Of a stretch of DNA of 64,000 nucleotides, positions 8,704 through 21,363 are shown piece by piece. This DNA is from Prado023 sp963788325 (lineage in GTDB: Bacteria > Actinomycetota > Actinomycetes > S36-B12 > CAIYMF01), in the NCBI GenBank assembly GCA_963788325.1, contig CAWBGJ010000006.1, positions 53,599 to 117,598 of the forward strand, read 5' to 3'. The notes beneath the pieces were generated by a model that was not told the origin of the DNA, searched no databases, and saw only the letters and a program-made list of their open reading frames with translations. Numbering within the stretch: position 1 is the stretch's first letter; every line of letters starts with the position of its first letter. A program made the position numbers and the translations under genes.

Positions 8704-11332
8704 TCACCCGGTGCGGACCCGGTCGTACAGCAGCCCTCGACGGACCAGGAACTTCTCGCCCTCGACGGCGAGGGGGACCACCAGCGCCAGGCCGAAGCAG
8801 AGTGCCAGCTGTCGCGCGCTCAGCGCCTCGGTGCGGAAGATCCCCTGCAGCCACGGCAGGTAGATCACGGCCAGTTGCAGCGCGACCGTGAGCAGCACCG
8901 CGCCCAGCAGGGCGGGGTTGGCGAGGAACCGGGCGCCGAACAGGGGCCGGGTCTCGGAGCGCACGGCCAACGAGTGACCGAGCTGGGCCAGCACCAGGGT
9001 GGTGAACACGACGGTCTGCCAGTTGCCCGCACCGCTGTTGTGCGTCAGGGCCAGGCCGGCCAGGGAGACCCCACCGATCAGCAGTCCCACCCACCCGATG
9101 TGCCAGGTGACGCCGTGGGCGAAGACGCTCTCGTCGGGTGGTCGTGGCGGGCGCTTCATCACGTCGGGCTCGGCCGGTTCGCGGGCCAGCGCCAGGCCGG
9201 GCAGGCCGTCGGTCACCAGGTTGATCCACAGGATCTGCAGCGGCAGCAGTGGGAGGCCGAAGCCGAGGAACGGGGCGAGGAACATCACCCAGATCTCGCC
9301 GGCGTTGCTGGTCAGCGTGTACTTCACGAAGCGGCGGATGTTGTCGTAGATCCGCCGGCCCTCGCGGACGGCGGACACGATGGTCGCGAAGTTGTCGTCG
9401 AGCAGGACCATGGCCGAAGCACCGCGTGCCACATCGGTGCCGCCCTGGCCCATCGCCACCCCGATGTCGGCCTGGCGCAGCGCGGGCGCGTCGTTGACCC
9501 CGTCACCGGTCATCGCCGCGACCTGGCCGCATGCCCTGCAGCGCCCGCACGATTCGGATCTTCTGCGCCGGATCGACGCGGGCGTACACCCTCGCGTCGA
9601 GCACCCGGGCGGCCAACGCGGCATCGTCGAGGTCGGTCAGGTCGCGGCCGGTGATCACGTCCGAACTGTCGTGGTGGGCCTCGGCCACACCGACCCGCTC
9701 GGCGATGGCGTGCGCGGTGTCCGGGTGGTCGCCGGTGATCATCACCGGGACGATGCCGGCGGTCCGGCACTCGGCGACCGCCGCAGCGGCTTCCTCGCGC
9801 GGCGGGTCCAGCAGCCCGATCAGGCCGAGCAGCGTCAGGTCCGACTCGGCGTCGGCCAGGTCCGGGGGCACTTCGACCAGGTCCCGGCTCGCGGCGGCGA
9901 GCACGCGCAGTCCGGCCCCGGCCATCTGCTGGGCCTGCTCCTGAGCGGCTGTGCGCTGCGCGTCGTCCAGCACGCAGTAGGGGAGCAGTGCCTCCGGGGC
10001 GCCCTTGGCGTAGGCGACGAAGTCCGCATCCTCCGGGTCGTGCACGGTGAGCATCCGACGGCGCTTGGCGTCGAAGGGGATCTCCGCGACCCGCTGGGGC
10101 GTGGCCGGTAGCCCACCGACGGAACCGATGTCGCTGTCCCGTGCGAACACGACCAGGGCCACTTCGGTCGGGTCCCCGTGCTCGATGCCCCCGCGCACCT
10201 CCGCGTCGTTGCAGGCCGTCATCGCGTGGATCAGGGCCGTCCGGTCGCCCGTCGGGCGTCCAGATCGAGTCGACGGTCATCCGGTTCTGGGTCAGCGTCC
10301 CGGTCTTGTCCGAGCAGATGTAGGTGACCGAGCCCAGCGTCTCGACGGCGGGCAGCCGGCGGACGAGCGCGTTCTGACTCGACCATCGCCGACGCGCCGA
10401 GGGCCAGCGAGATCGTCACCACCGCGGGCAGCGCCTCCGGGACGGCTGCGACCGCCAGGCTGACCGCGACGAGCAGCATCTCCAGCGGGTCCTCGCCGCG
10501 GACCAGGCCGGAGGCGAACACCACCGCGCAGATCACGACGACTGCGAGGGCCAGCCGCTGGGACAGGTGCGCCAGGCGCTTCTGCAGCGGCGTCTTGACG
10601 TCCTGCGACTCCGGCCAGCAGGTCCGCGACCTGCCCCGAGCTGGGTCCGCGCACCCCGGTCGCCACCACGATCCCCGCGCCGCGTCCGGTGGTCACCTCG
10701 GTGCCCCGGAACGCCAGGCAGGCCCGGTCGCCGAGCGGGCAGGTCGGGATCGGCCAGGGCGTCGGTGATCTTGTCCACGGGCACCGACTCGCCGGTCAGC
10801 GCGGCCTCGGCGACCTGCAGCCGCGCGGCCTCGGTCAGCCGCAGGTCGGCCGGCACCAGCCCGCCGGCCTCGAGCACGACCAGGTCACCGACCACGACGC
10901 TCGCGCGCTGGGGATCAGCATCGGATCGCCGTCGCGGATCACCCTGGCCTGGGGTGCGGCCATCGCCCGCAACGCCTCGATCGCCTGCTCCGCGCGGTAG
11001 CCCTGGAACACCCCGATGGTCGCGTTGAGCACGATGATGACCAGGATCGCGATGGTGTCGATCACGTCGCCGATCGCGCCGGACACGACCGCCGCCGCGA
11101 GCAGCAGCAGGATCATGACGTCCTTGAACTGCTCGACGATCAGGTCCCACAGCCTGCGTCCGCCCCGCTCGGGCAAATCGTTGGGACCGTCGCGCGCCAG
11201 GCGCCGATCGGCCTCGGCCCGAGTGAGCCCGGTGTGCTGGTCGGTCTCGAGGAGGGCGGCCACCTCAGCCACGCCCGTCGTGTGCCAGACCGGCGCGGCC
11301 TGGCCGACGGAGGGTGCATCCGCGTGGGCCAT
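8704..11332 (-). CDS. P-type cation-transporting ATPase (P2A-like), frameshifted
   Basis: The pieces together make a complete P-type ATPase of about 875 residues. The N-terminal cation-ATPase domain (GLTRAEADRRLARDGPNDLP) and first membrane pair come first, then the actuator domain. M4 carries PEALPAVV, as in Ca2+-type pumps (PEGLPAV), followed by the phosphorylation motif DKTGTLTQNRMT near 10310, the nucleotide domain (KGAPEALLPYC), TGDGVNDAP near 9500 and the C-terminal membrane bundle. The ATG at 11332 begins MAHADAPSVGQAAPVW. About six frame changes occur (near 9530, 10250, 10375, 10610, 10730 and 10910); one near 9530 is repaired by removing a single C. All motifs are present, so a working Ca2+- or other cation-exporting pump is likely, with the breaks being sequence errors. 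Confidence 0.8.
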
Positions 11333-11713
11333 CGCCTCCAGTCTGCCGCGTCGGGGTGCCCGAAGCGAGGGGTGGCTGGGGCGTGCGTGCGCGCCGGGTC
11401 GCAGGGGTGCCGGCCGGGCCCATGTGGGGCCGGGGCGCTGGGGCTGGCCTGGAGTGGGTGATCGCCAGACCGAAGGGCCCGTGATCGTTGCGTTCACGCC
11501 GATGGGGGACTGTGGGAGTGTCCCCACCGCTCACGTGGGATCAGCCCGACAGCTCAGGTGAGACGCTGGGCATGTACGGCGCCGAAGCATCCAACCCGGC
11601 CATCTGCCGGGCAGGCCGCTGTTACCCCGGAGACGTCAGGTGCTCGTACGCCCGGCCCCGCTCCGGTGGGCCCAGCAATGGATCAGGTCGCCGGACCGAG
11701 TGTGAGCGACGGC
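11333..11713. other. Intergenic stretch, nothing recognised
   Basis: This is the region between the ATPase start and the small membrane-peptide gene, both on the minus strand. I see no coding frame with convincing homology, no RNA gene and no long repeat. The ATPase promoter probably lies in its left part. Confidence 0.4.
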
Positions 11714-11848
11714 TCAGTGCGCGCGCAGGTTCGGGTACCAGCCGGACGCGGGGCGAGCCTTCTCGCTGCGGGCGTCGGAGGTGTCCGTACGCAGCCAGGG
11801 AGCCAGGGCGCCGAGGAGCAGGAGCACCAGGAGCAGGACCGCGATCAC
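11714..11848 (-). CDS. Small single-pass membrane protein, 44 residues
   Basis: This short gene encodes a peptide with one hydrophobic helix (MIAVLLLVLLLLGALAPWL) followed by a charged tail with TDTSDARSEKARP and a C-terminal GWYPNLRAH. GTG at 11848 is chosen because GAAGG lies 8 bases upstream; an earlier GTG three codons before is too close to that site. The frame has strong third-position G/C and ends in TGA. It is divergent from the LysR gene, with starts about 120 bases apart. The topology would put the tail on one side of the membrane. I do not recognise the family. Confidence 0.5.
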   Translation of the reverse strand: MIAVLLLVLLLLGALAPWLRTDTSDARSEKARPASGWYPNLRAH

Positions 11849-11956
11849 GTCAATCACCTTCGTTGGGTTGTGTGCATGAGTCGTTCGTCACTCACGTACG
11901 CGGCTCATTGTCGCGCGTCCAGCGATGGTTGCTGTATCACTGTTCAGTGCTCCCTG

Positions 11957-11962
11957 TAGAAT
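11957..11962 (+). promoter_or_regulatory. -10 box TAGAAT for leaderless LysR transcript
   Basis: TAGAAT fits the actinobacterial TAnnnT -10 pattern and ends 6 bases before the ATG at 11969. This places transcription start at or next to the start codon. No Shine-Dalgarno sequence precedes the ATG, which agrees with a leaderless mRNA. Confidence 0.5.
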
Positions 11963-11968
11963 GCGTGC

Positions 11969-12895
11969 ATGCTGAGTTCACGTCTGCTGGCCACCCACCG
12001 GACAGTCGTCGACGAGGGTTCGCTGACCGGAGCGGCGGTCCTCCTGGGCTACACGGTCTCGGCGGTGAGCCAGCAGTTGGCCGCCCTCGAGGGCCAGGCC
12101 GGGATGCCGCTCTTCGAGAAGGCCGGTCGCGGGGTGCGACCCACCGAGGCTGGGCACCTGCTCGCCGAGCATGCGGGGCGAATCCTGCACGAGATCGACG
12201 AGGCGGAGTCCGCGCTGGCCGACCTGCACGAGGGCAGGGCCGGTCGCGTGCGGGTGGTTGCGTTCTTCTCGGCGGGGGAGTCACTGCTGCCCGAGGCCAT
12301 CGCGACGCTGCGCTCGGAGATGCCCGGGGTGCACGTGCGGCCCTCGGTCGACGAGGCCGCCGGTGCCTTGCGGCGGCTGCGCGCCGGGGAGGTGGATCTG
12401 GTCGTCGTCGCCGAGCCGTTCGCTGCCGGCGAGCAGCCCGACGACGACCTGTTGCGCTGGCACCTGCTCGATGACGAGTACCGGTTGCTGCTGCCGCACG
12501 GGCATCCGCTCGCCCGGCGCCGAGTGGTGCGGGTGGAGGACCTCGGCGACGTGGACTGGGTCCTGACCACGGGGCCCGATGACTATGTCCGCCGGACCAC
12601 GGAGGCGATCTGCCGGCGCGCGGGCTTCAGCCCCCGGGTGGTCGCTGAGAGCAACGAGTTCACAGTGACCCAGGGCTATGTCGCCGCAGGCGTGGGCGTG
12701 TCGCTGGTGCCGCTGCTGGCCCTCGGGGCCCTGCGACCCGGGGTCGTCGTGCGCCGGGTGGTGCCCGAACTCGCACCGAGGCACATCTGGATGGCCACCC
12801 GCCCCGTCCTGCGCGACCAGCCGCAGGTGCGGCAGATGGCCCACGCGCTGCGCGCCGCGGCGGCCGCGCATGCGACCCGCCCCGCGCGCCGCTGA
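11969..12895 (+). CDS. LysR-family transcriptional regulator
   Basis: The 308-residue protein has the LysR winged HTH at residues 4-62 (GSLTGAAVLLGYTVSAVSQQ, then LEGQAGMPLFEKAGRGVRPT) and a periplasmic-binding-like effector domain from about residue 88 (GRVRVVAFFSAGESLLP) to the end. Length is standard. It is divergent from the small membrane-protein gene and points towards the convergent CeoS-like gene. LysR proteins usually control a divergent neighbour, so the small membrane gene and perhaps the ATPase beyond it are candidate targets. The effector is unknown. Confidence 0.9.
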   Translation: MLSSRLLATHRTVVDEGSLTGAAVLLGYTVSAVSQQLAALEGQAGMPLFEKAGRGVRPTEAGHLLAEHAGRILHEIDEAESALADLHEGRAGRVRVVAFFSAGESLLPEAIATLRSEMPGVHVRPSVDEAAGALRRLRAGEVDLVVVAEPFAAGEQPDDDLLRWHLLDDEYRLLLPHGHPLARRRVVRVEDLGDVDWVLTTGPDDYVRRTTEAICRRAGFSPRVVAESNEFTVTQGYVAAGVGVSLVPLLALGALRPGVVVRRVVPELAPRHIWMATRPVLRDQPQVRQMAHALRAAAAAHATRPARR

Positions 12896-13001
12896 CCGAG
12901 CTCTTCTCCTGCGGCAGGGGCTCGGGTCGGCGAAGCTGGTGATCGGGCCACCGCTCGGACCGGGCCAAGCCGCGGCCACGGCCGCGCCAGGGCCGGACCG
13001 G

Positions 13002-14145
13002 TCAGAGTTGGGGGTGCGGATGCTCGTGCGACCGGCCCTGGAAGCTCAGGATCTTCGGGTTGACCACAACGCCCTCGCGGATCTCGATCGCCGAGCGGAT
13101 CGTGCGCTCGGCGTCCCACGCCTGCGGGCCTTCCATCACCGGGCGCAGGAAGGGGATCAGCGCCTCGCTGATCGTCCAGGTGGCACTGTTCCACAGGAAC
13201 GTCGGGCTGTGGTCCACGCCGTAGTACCAGGCGCCGTCGCCGACCGGGAACATCGGCTGGTCGAAGCTCGTCGACCGGGCGAAGGCGAAACCCATCCCCT
13301 GATCGCAGGACACATCGATGATCAGCCGCCCGGTCGGGAAGTGGGCCAGCTCGTCGTCGGTGACGAACATCAGCGGCGCGTCGGTGTCCTGGAACACGCA
13401 GTTGACCACGATGTCGTGCGCGGCCAGGAACGCGGCGGTGGGCACCGGGCCGGACTCGGTCTCGATGAAGGTGCGCCCCGGGCGGTCCGGATCGCGCTGC
13501 ATGTGACCCATCGCCACGGCGGGGATCGGGGAGGCAACCGCGGTCACGTCGCGCATGGTCAGCACAGTGATGTCATAGATCGCCCAATGCCCGCAGCGCG
13601 GTGATCGCACCGCGCGCTGTGTTGCCGAATCCGATCACCACCGCAGACTGGGCTCGGCCGTAGTGGCCGGTCGTGCCGCGCAGGGTCAGCGCGTGCAGCA
13701 CGGAGCTGTACCCGGCCAGTTCGTTGTTCAGGTGGAACACGTGCACCATGAAGTCCCCGGCCGGGGTCCAGTGGTTCATCGCCTCCCAGGCGATCAGGGT
13801 CAGCCGTTTGTCGATGGAGATCTGGGTGAGGTCGTGGTCCTGCACGGCGTGCGGCCAGCCCCACAGCACCTGGCCATCGTGCAGGCCGTGCAGGTCGCTG
13901 AGCGTCGGCTTGGGCAGCAGGACGATGTCCGCTCCGGCGATCACCTCCGCGCGGTGGGCCATCCCGGCGACCAGCGGGGCGAGGTGCTCGTCGGAGACCC
14001 CGAACCGTTCGCCGTAGCCGTGCTCGAGGACGATCCGCGCGCGCAGGTCCGCATCGATGCGATCCACGTGCTCCGGATGGATCGGCAGTCGTCCCTCGTT
14101 CTCCTTCGCCGAGGTGGCCAGCACCCCGAGGGTCAGTCCGTTCAT
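13002..14145 (-). CDS. Alanine dehydrogenase/N5-(carboxyethyl)ornithine synthase-like enzyme, one frameshift
   Basis: The product of about 380 residues starts with an AlaDH/PNT-type N-terminal domain (TLGVLATSAKENEGRLPIHP), where the KENE..RxPxxP segment is typical. It continues with a Rossmann nucleotide-binding segment (SAVVIGFGNTARGAITALRA). After a single frame change near 13590 come YDITVLTMRD and an intact C-terminal half ending at 13002. The layout best matches N5-(carboxyethyl)ornithine synthase, which reductively joins pyruvate to ornithine or lysine; alanine or saccharopine dehydrogenase relatives are alternatives. ATG 14145 has GCAGGAGG upstream. It is convergent with the LysR gene. 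No ornithine pathway genes are adjacent, so the substrate is uncertain. Confidence 0.7.
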
Positions 14146-14421
14146 CGTGGGCCTCCTGCCCGTGACCCTGCCACGTCGCGGGGTGCGATGCCACGTGCCC
14201 ACCCGGTTCGGGTGCCTCGACCCACGGTTGGCGGCGCGGGGGACGCAGCCCCGGACTACCGATGAGTAGGGTCCAACGGCGCACCGCGATGGGTCGATGG
14301 TCGGGACGCATGCCTGCGGATGGGGGACCTTCGCCGGGCGTGGAAGCGCGTCCGGGTGGCTACCGTCTCGGGCGTCGATGCTGGGTCCGATCGGCATCTT
14401 GAGGGAGGGGATCAACCCCGA

Positions 14422-16961
<2,540 letters not shown>

Positions 16962-16965
<4 letters not shown>

Positions 16966-18011
16966 ACATCGCGATCAAGTACGGGGCCGCAAGCGTCGAC
17001 GCCGACGGACACGTCACTGGGCACGACGCGGGAGCGACGCTGGTACGCCGGCTGCTGCGGGTGTTCCCCGGGTCGCGGCTGATCGGGGCAGGACCACGTC
17101 AGGGCGAGGGCTTCGACGTGATCCCCCTGGAGTTCGTCGATGGTGCCGACACGCTGGTGATCAACATGGACGTCATCGACTCGATGGCGGTCTGGCGCAC
17201 CTTGGCCGAGCACTGCGACGAGCCGCACGTGATGAACTTCGTCTGGTTCGGCACGGCGAAGTTCGACCATCGGGTGCAGCGCTCGGCGCTGGCGCTGGCG
17301 TGCGGGCTGTTCCCGACGTTCGCCAACTCGGAGCGGACTGCCACCGAGGTGCGCGAGATCGTCTCGAAGTGGACCATCCAGTCCATCTCCGAGGCCGCCG
17401 AGATCGGTTGGGTCAATCTGGGCATCCGTCTCGAGCACGTCCAGCCGCGCAACGAGCCGAGCGTTCCGGTCGTGCTCTACCCGGCGATCTACCTGTCCGA
17501 GCGCAAGCAGCCGCAGGTGTTCGTCGAGGTGGTGGAGCGCATCCAGAAGCGCACGCCGATCAGGGTCGAGGCGCGCCTGCATGAGTCGCACCTGATCAGC
17601 GAGCGGGCGATGCGCCTGTCGCGCAAGGACTGGGCGTGGGTCGGGCCGCTGACCGCCACGCGCGAGGACTACTGGCACGCGCTGGCCCGCACGACCGCCT
17701 TCCTGGCCACGGCGCGCGACGAGACCTACGGCCTGGAGTACGTCGAGGCGCTGGTGGCCGGCGCGGTGGGCGTGTTCCCGGACCGGCCGTGGGCACGGGC
17801 GATCCTGCCGCAGGGGTACCCGTTCCTGTACTCCTCGACCGCACAGGCCGAGGACATGCTCTACAGGGCCGTCACCCAGACAGCTGCCTGCCGGGCGGAG
17901 TTGGACGCGTGCGCGGGCGGGGACTTCGTGAGCTGGCTGGGGGCGCGCCACGACGACGACCAGTTCGATCGGGCGATCGTGGCCAAGGTCACGGAGTGGT
18001 TCGGCGCCTGA
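16962..18011 (+). CDS. Glycosyltransferase-like protein (GT-B fold)
   Basis: The 349-residue protein resembles a GT1/GT4-type glycosyltransferase in its C-terminal half: ARDETYGLEYVEALVAGAVG is the usual position of the EX7E-type donor site, and KDWAWVGPLTATREDYW precedes it. The N-terminal half contains GATLVRRLLRVFPGSRLIGAG and a conserved NMDVIDS. There are no membrane segments, so the enzyme is probably cytoplasmic. Its ATG overlaps the pyrophosphatase stop by four bases, indicating translational coupling. Because glycosyl transfer from nucleotide sugars depends on PPi-releasing reactions, coupling to a pyrophosphatase is suggestive, but the acceptor is unknown. Confidence 0.65.
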
Positions 18012-18183
18012 GTGCTGCGTGCCTGTCCCTGACGGAGCTGACGGGTGCTGACGGATCTGCCCCTGCAGGCCTTCATGACCTGACCCTTGGTTGTGCCGCG
18101 CCGAGCGTGGGAGGGATCGGTGGCCGGTCCTCCACAGGTCGCTCCCGAGAGGGAAGCAATTGTCGGACACCCTGGATACTGTT

Positions 18184-18197
18184 CGTACAGGTGTTCG
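18184..18197. promoter_or_regulatory. lexA box: Near-consensus LexA (SOS) box
   Basis: CGTACAGGTGTTCG matches the actinobacterial LexA box CGAACnnnnGTTCG at nine of ten fixed positions. It lies just before the ATG of the DUF222-HNH gene at 18202, overlapping the likely transcription start (a TACTGT hexamer at 18177-18182 could be the -10). Binding by LexA is inferred. Confidence 0.5.
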
Positions 18198-18201
18198 ACA
18201 G

Positions 18202-19630
18202 ATGGGGGCTGTGATGGGTGTGGGGACGGCAGACCGGGTGGTTGATTCCCGGGCGGTGGGGGCGTTGCCGGATGCCTCTGGTGCGGTGGGCTTGGTGTGG
18301 TCGGAGTTGGTGGCGCTGGCCGGTGGCGATCCTCCGGTGATGGGTCTGGGGGCGGGGGATCGTCCTGGGGCTGACGTGGAAGTGTTGTGCTCGGCGGTGG
18401 CGATTGCTGAGTTCGAGTTGGCTCGGCGGATGGTCCTGGCGGCCCGGTCGGGGAGTCTGGCTCTGGTCGGCGAGGGGGCGATGTTGCTGGCGCGGGGGTG
18501 GTCGGCGGGTTGGGCCCGCCGGTTGGCGCGCGCGGGGGTGTTCGCCGACGCGCATCCGCAGGTCGGTGGGGTGTGGGCGGCGGGGGTGATCACCAGTGAG
18601 CATGTTCATGCGGTGGCCCGCCGGGCGCAGGCGTTGACTGACCCGGAGCTTGGCGCGGTCCTCGACGAAGCCGACCCCGTTGTGGGGGCGGTTGTCCCCG
18701 CACGGGGTCGGGCTGTTCCTGGACCGGGTGATCCGAATGCTGCACCCACCACCGGACCCGGAGCCAGATGAGGTCGCGGCCTATGAGGGGCGGTCGCTGT
18801 CCTTCGCCCTGACCAGCGACTCGGTGATCCTGGCCGGCGCCTTGCCCCGGGTGGAGGGGGAGGCGGTGATCGCCGCGATCGACGCCTTCGCCGAACGGTT
18901 GCGATCCGGGGCTGATCATGTGCCGGCGTCCGCGCGGCGCGCGGATGCCCTGGTCGGGCTGGTCAACGCCGCGCACGCCACCGGATCGATTCCCTCGCGT
19001 GGTGGGCTGCCCGTGTCGGTGACCGTCACCCTGGATTCCACCGCATCCGGGGACCGGATCTGGAGCACCAGCCGTGGGCACACGCTCACCCAGGCCGAAC
19101 AGCGCTTCAGCGCCTGTGACGCCATGGTCACGCCCGTCGCGCTCGACTCCGTAGCCTGCCCCGACCCGGTCATCGACCTGCGCGACCCGGTCGGCGGCGG
19201 GCAGGCGGCGCGGTCTGGGGTGGGGGCCGCGCAGCGGATCGCGGCCCTGGCCGGGCCCCTGTTCGCCACCCGGATCCCGCTGGCTGTCGGGCGGACCGCC
19301 CGGAGCGCCACCTCGGCGCAACGCCGAGCCCTGGCCGTCCGGGACAAGGGCTGCATCATCCCCGGCTGCGGGATCCCGCCCGAGGCCTGCCAGGCCCACC
19401 ACGTCCACGACTGGGCCGCGGGAGGCGCTTCGGACCTGCCCAACCTGGCCCTGCTGTGCTGGGCCCATCACCGGCAGGTCGACCTGCGCATGTGGAGCAT
19501 CGAGCCGGCCGCGCACGACGATCCCCTACCTCCACCGGGCCCCGGAGCACCACTGGGCACCCCATGGCCCGCCAACCATGGCGCCCCCTGGGTGGTCACC
19601 CGCACCCCACGCACCCGCTGGCGGTTGTGA
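18202..19630 (+). CDS. DUF222 - HNH endonuclease, one frameshift
   Basis: The protein of about 475 residues has an N-terminal DUF222 domain (AVAIAEFELARRMVLAARSG; GVITSEHVHAVARRAQAL; ADALVGLVNAAHATGSI) and a C-terminal HNH nuclease motif: CIIPGCGIPPEACQAHHVHD, then LPNLALLCWAHHRQVD. The zinc/HNH residues are intact. One frame change occurs near 18690. This family is the 13E12-type repeat protein group that is multicopy in many actinobacteria; some mycobacterial members are DNA-damage induced. A LexA-like box directly upstream suggests the same control. Its biological role is unknown; a mobile or selfish character has been proposed for relatives. Confidence 0.85.
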
Positions 19631-19662
19631 GTTCCCTCGTGATCAGCCCGATCCAGTCGTGT

Positions 19663-20592
19663 TCAGCCCTCGCGGGCGGCGAGTTCGTGCAGGTCGTAGG
19701 GGGTCTCCTGGTAGACGCAGTAGTTCAACCAGTTGGTGACCAGCAGGTCTCCGTGCGCCCGCCAGCCCACGACCGGCAGCCGGTCGGGATCGTCGCCGGG
19801 GTAGTAGTTGCCGGGGACGTGGATGGGTAGGCCCGCGGCGATGTCGCGGCGGTACTCGTTGTCCAACGTCTCGGCGTCGTACTCGGGATGGCCGGTCACG
19901 AAGACCCTCCGGCCGTCTCGCGAGGCCGCGAGGTACATGCCGGCGTCGGCAGAGACCGCGAGCAGCTCGAGGTCCGGCTCGGCGAGGATGTCGTCGACCT
20001 CGACGGTGGTGTGCCGCGAGTGCGGCGCGAGGAACACGTCGTCGAACCCGCGCGTGATCTTGTTCTTCGGGTCCGAGACCTCGTGGCTGAAGACGCCGAA
20101 CACCTTGCGGTCCACGGTGCGCTTGCCGATCCCGTAGTGGTGGTACAACTCGGCCTGCGCTCCCCAGCAGATCGCCAGGGTGGAGAACACGTGCGAGTCG
20201 GCCCAGGTCATGATCCCGACGAGCTCGTCCCAGTAGTCGACGTCCTCGAACTCCATGAGCTCCACCGGCGCGCCGGTGATGATGAGACCGTCGAAGCGGT
20301 TGTCACGCACATGATCGAACGTCTCGTAGAAGACCTCGAGGTGCGTGTGGTCCGTGTGCTTGGGGGAGTAGGACGCGGTGTGCAGGAACGTCACCTCGAC
20401 CTGCAGCGGCGAGTTGCCGAGCAGTCGCAGGATCTGGGCCTCGGTGGTCTGCTTGGTCGGCATCAGGTTCAGCACGAGGATGCTCAGCGGGCGGATGTCC
20501 TGGCTGGCAGCCCGACGATCCGTCATCACGAAGACGTTCTCGGCGGCAAGGACCTCGCCCGCAGGCAGGCCCTCCCTGATCTTGACCGGCAT
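19663..20592 (-). CDS. metA: Homoserine O-acyltransferase MetA, predicted acetyl-CoA specific
   Basis: The 309-residue protein has the same length as E. coli MetA and conserves the Cys142 nucleophile (AICWGAQ), His235 and Glu237 (TGHPEYD). It catalyses acylation of homoserine, the first committed step of methionine synthesis, in the cytoplasm. Residue 111 is Glu (TGAPVELMEF); in characterised MetA proteins Glu111 gives acetyl-CoA use and Gly111 gives succinyl-CoA use, so homoserine O-acetyltransferase is predicted. ATG 20592 (MPVKIREGLP) is chosen over GTG 20601 because GGGAAG is at correct distance and family members begin with MP. A TAGAAT -10 lies at 20623-20628. No SAM riboswitch was recognised upstream. 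Confidence 0.95.
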   Translation of the reverse strand: MPVKIREGLPAGEVLAAENVFVMTDRRAASQDIRPLSILVLNLMPTKQTTEAQILRLLGNSPLQVEVTFLHTASYSPKHTDHTHLEVFYETFDHVRDNRFDGLIITGAPVELMEFEDVDYWDELVGIMTWADSHVFSTLAICWGAQAELYHHYGIGKRTVDRKVFGVFSHEVSDPKNKITRGFDDVFLAPHSRHTTVEVDDILAEPDLELLAVSADAGMYLAASRDGRRVFVTGHPEYDAETLDNEYRRDIAAGLPIHVPGNYYPGDDPDRLPVVGWRAHGDLLVTNWLNYCVYQETPYDLHELAAREG

Positions 20593-20622
20593 GATGCGCA
20601 CTTCCCGTCCGTTGGTGGGGCG

Positions 20623-20628
20623 ATTCTA
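20623..20628 (-). promoter_or_regulatory. -10 box TAGAAT upstream of metA
   Basis: On the minus strand TAGAAT lies 30 bases before the chosen metA ATG, giving a leader of about 24 bases. No convincing -35 element is visible. The short leader leaves no room for a SAM riboswitch downstream of this start. Confidence 0.4.
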
Positions 20629-20715
20629 CGGGGCGTGTGCGCCGGGGGCTGCTGAGTTGATCGGCGCAGCCGCCCCGAGTGGCACCCCGGGCGCTGGGCT
20701 GCCAGTGTCTGGCAC

Positions 20716-20883
20716 ATGGACGCGCAACTCGTGGAAATCGTGAACAGGGGCGGACACGCGCAATCGGCGGAGGCCGCCAAGCTGCTCGTCGCCCTGGCCT
20801 CCGACCCCGGGGACGCCGAGGCCGCAACGATGGCACGCGCCCTGATCGAGGCCTATCTGCACGATCCTGACCTCGTCCGCTGA
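20716..20883 (+). CDS. Small hypothetical protein, 55 residues
   Basis: The frame runs from ATG 20716 to TGA 20883 and encodes a soluble, probably all-helical acidic peptide (MDAQLVEIVNRGGHAQSAEA, then KLLVALASDPGD). Third-position G/C is high, supporting coding. There is no clear ribosome-binding site. It is divergent from metA. I do not recognise a family, and the gene call rests on codon bias alone. Confidence 0.35.
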   Translation: MDAQLVEIVNRGGHAQSAEAAKLLVALASDPGDAEAATMARALIEAYLHDPDLVR

Positions 20884-20966
20884 CCATCTTCCCTATGGCC
20901 GGTTCCGCCTCGGGCGCTGTCCCGTTCGTCCCCCACCGCGCGTGCTGCGTGCGTTAGCCTCCCGCC

Positions 20967-21363
20967 ATGATCCGCTTCCTGGTCAACGCCGCGGTCTACA
21001 TGGTCGCCGCCGCCATCGGCTTCCTCGTCGCCGACATGGTCCTTGACGACATGTCTGTCGCCTACCCCACTGCCTTCCTCATGGTGGTCGTGCTCTTCGG
21101 GCTCATCCAGGCGCTGATCAGCCCGCTGATGACGCAGATCACCCAGCGCAACGCGACCGTGCTCACCGGTGGGGTCGGGTTGTTCAGCGCACTGATCGCA
21201 CTGATCGTCACAGCGACTGCTCACTTCCAGCGAACATCTGAGCATCACCGGCCTGAGCACCTGGCTGGCCGCGGCGATCATCATCTGGCTGGCGTCGATG
21301 CTCGCCGCGTTCATCCTGAAGCTGACGGTGGCGAAGAAGTTCATCGAGGAAGTCCGCGACTGA
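20967..21363 (+). CDS. Small four-helix membrane protein (phage-holin-family/DUF-type), one frameshift
   Basis: The product of about 130 residues is mostly membrane helices: MIRFLVNAAVYMVAAAIGFL, then FLMVVVLFGLIQALISPLM, TGGVGLFSALIALIVTAT and, after a frame change near 21225, TWLAAAIIIWLASMLAAF. It ends in the basic tail KKFIEEVRD. The pattern fits the actinobacterial phage-holin-family membrane proteins (often named mycobacterial 4 TMS holin superfamily IV), which are chromosomal and usually have no phage context. Nothing phage-like surrounds it here, so a lysis role is not implied. Confidence 0.65.

Noticed and set aside
12896..12925. Terminator between the LysR and CeoS-like genes
   Set aside because: The possible stem (CCGAGC with GCTCGG plus a 5-bp inner stem) is short and interrupted, so I do not call it.
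20593..20715. SAM riboswitch upstream of metA
   Set aside because: The -10 box lies only 30 bases before the start and no conserved riboswitch core is recognisable.
20967..21363. Prophage lysis module
   Set aside because: The holin-family membrane protein stands alone; no endolysin, integrase, capsid or terminase genes are near.
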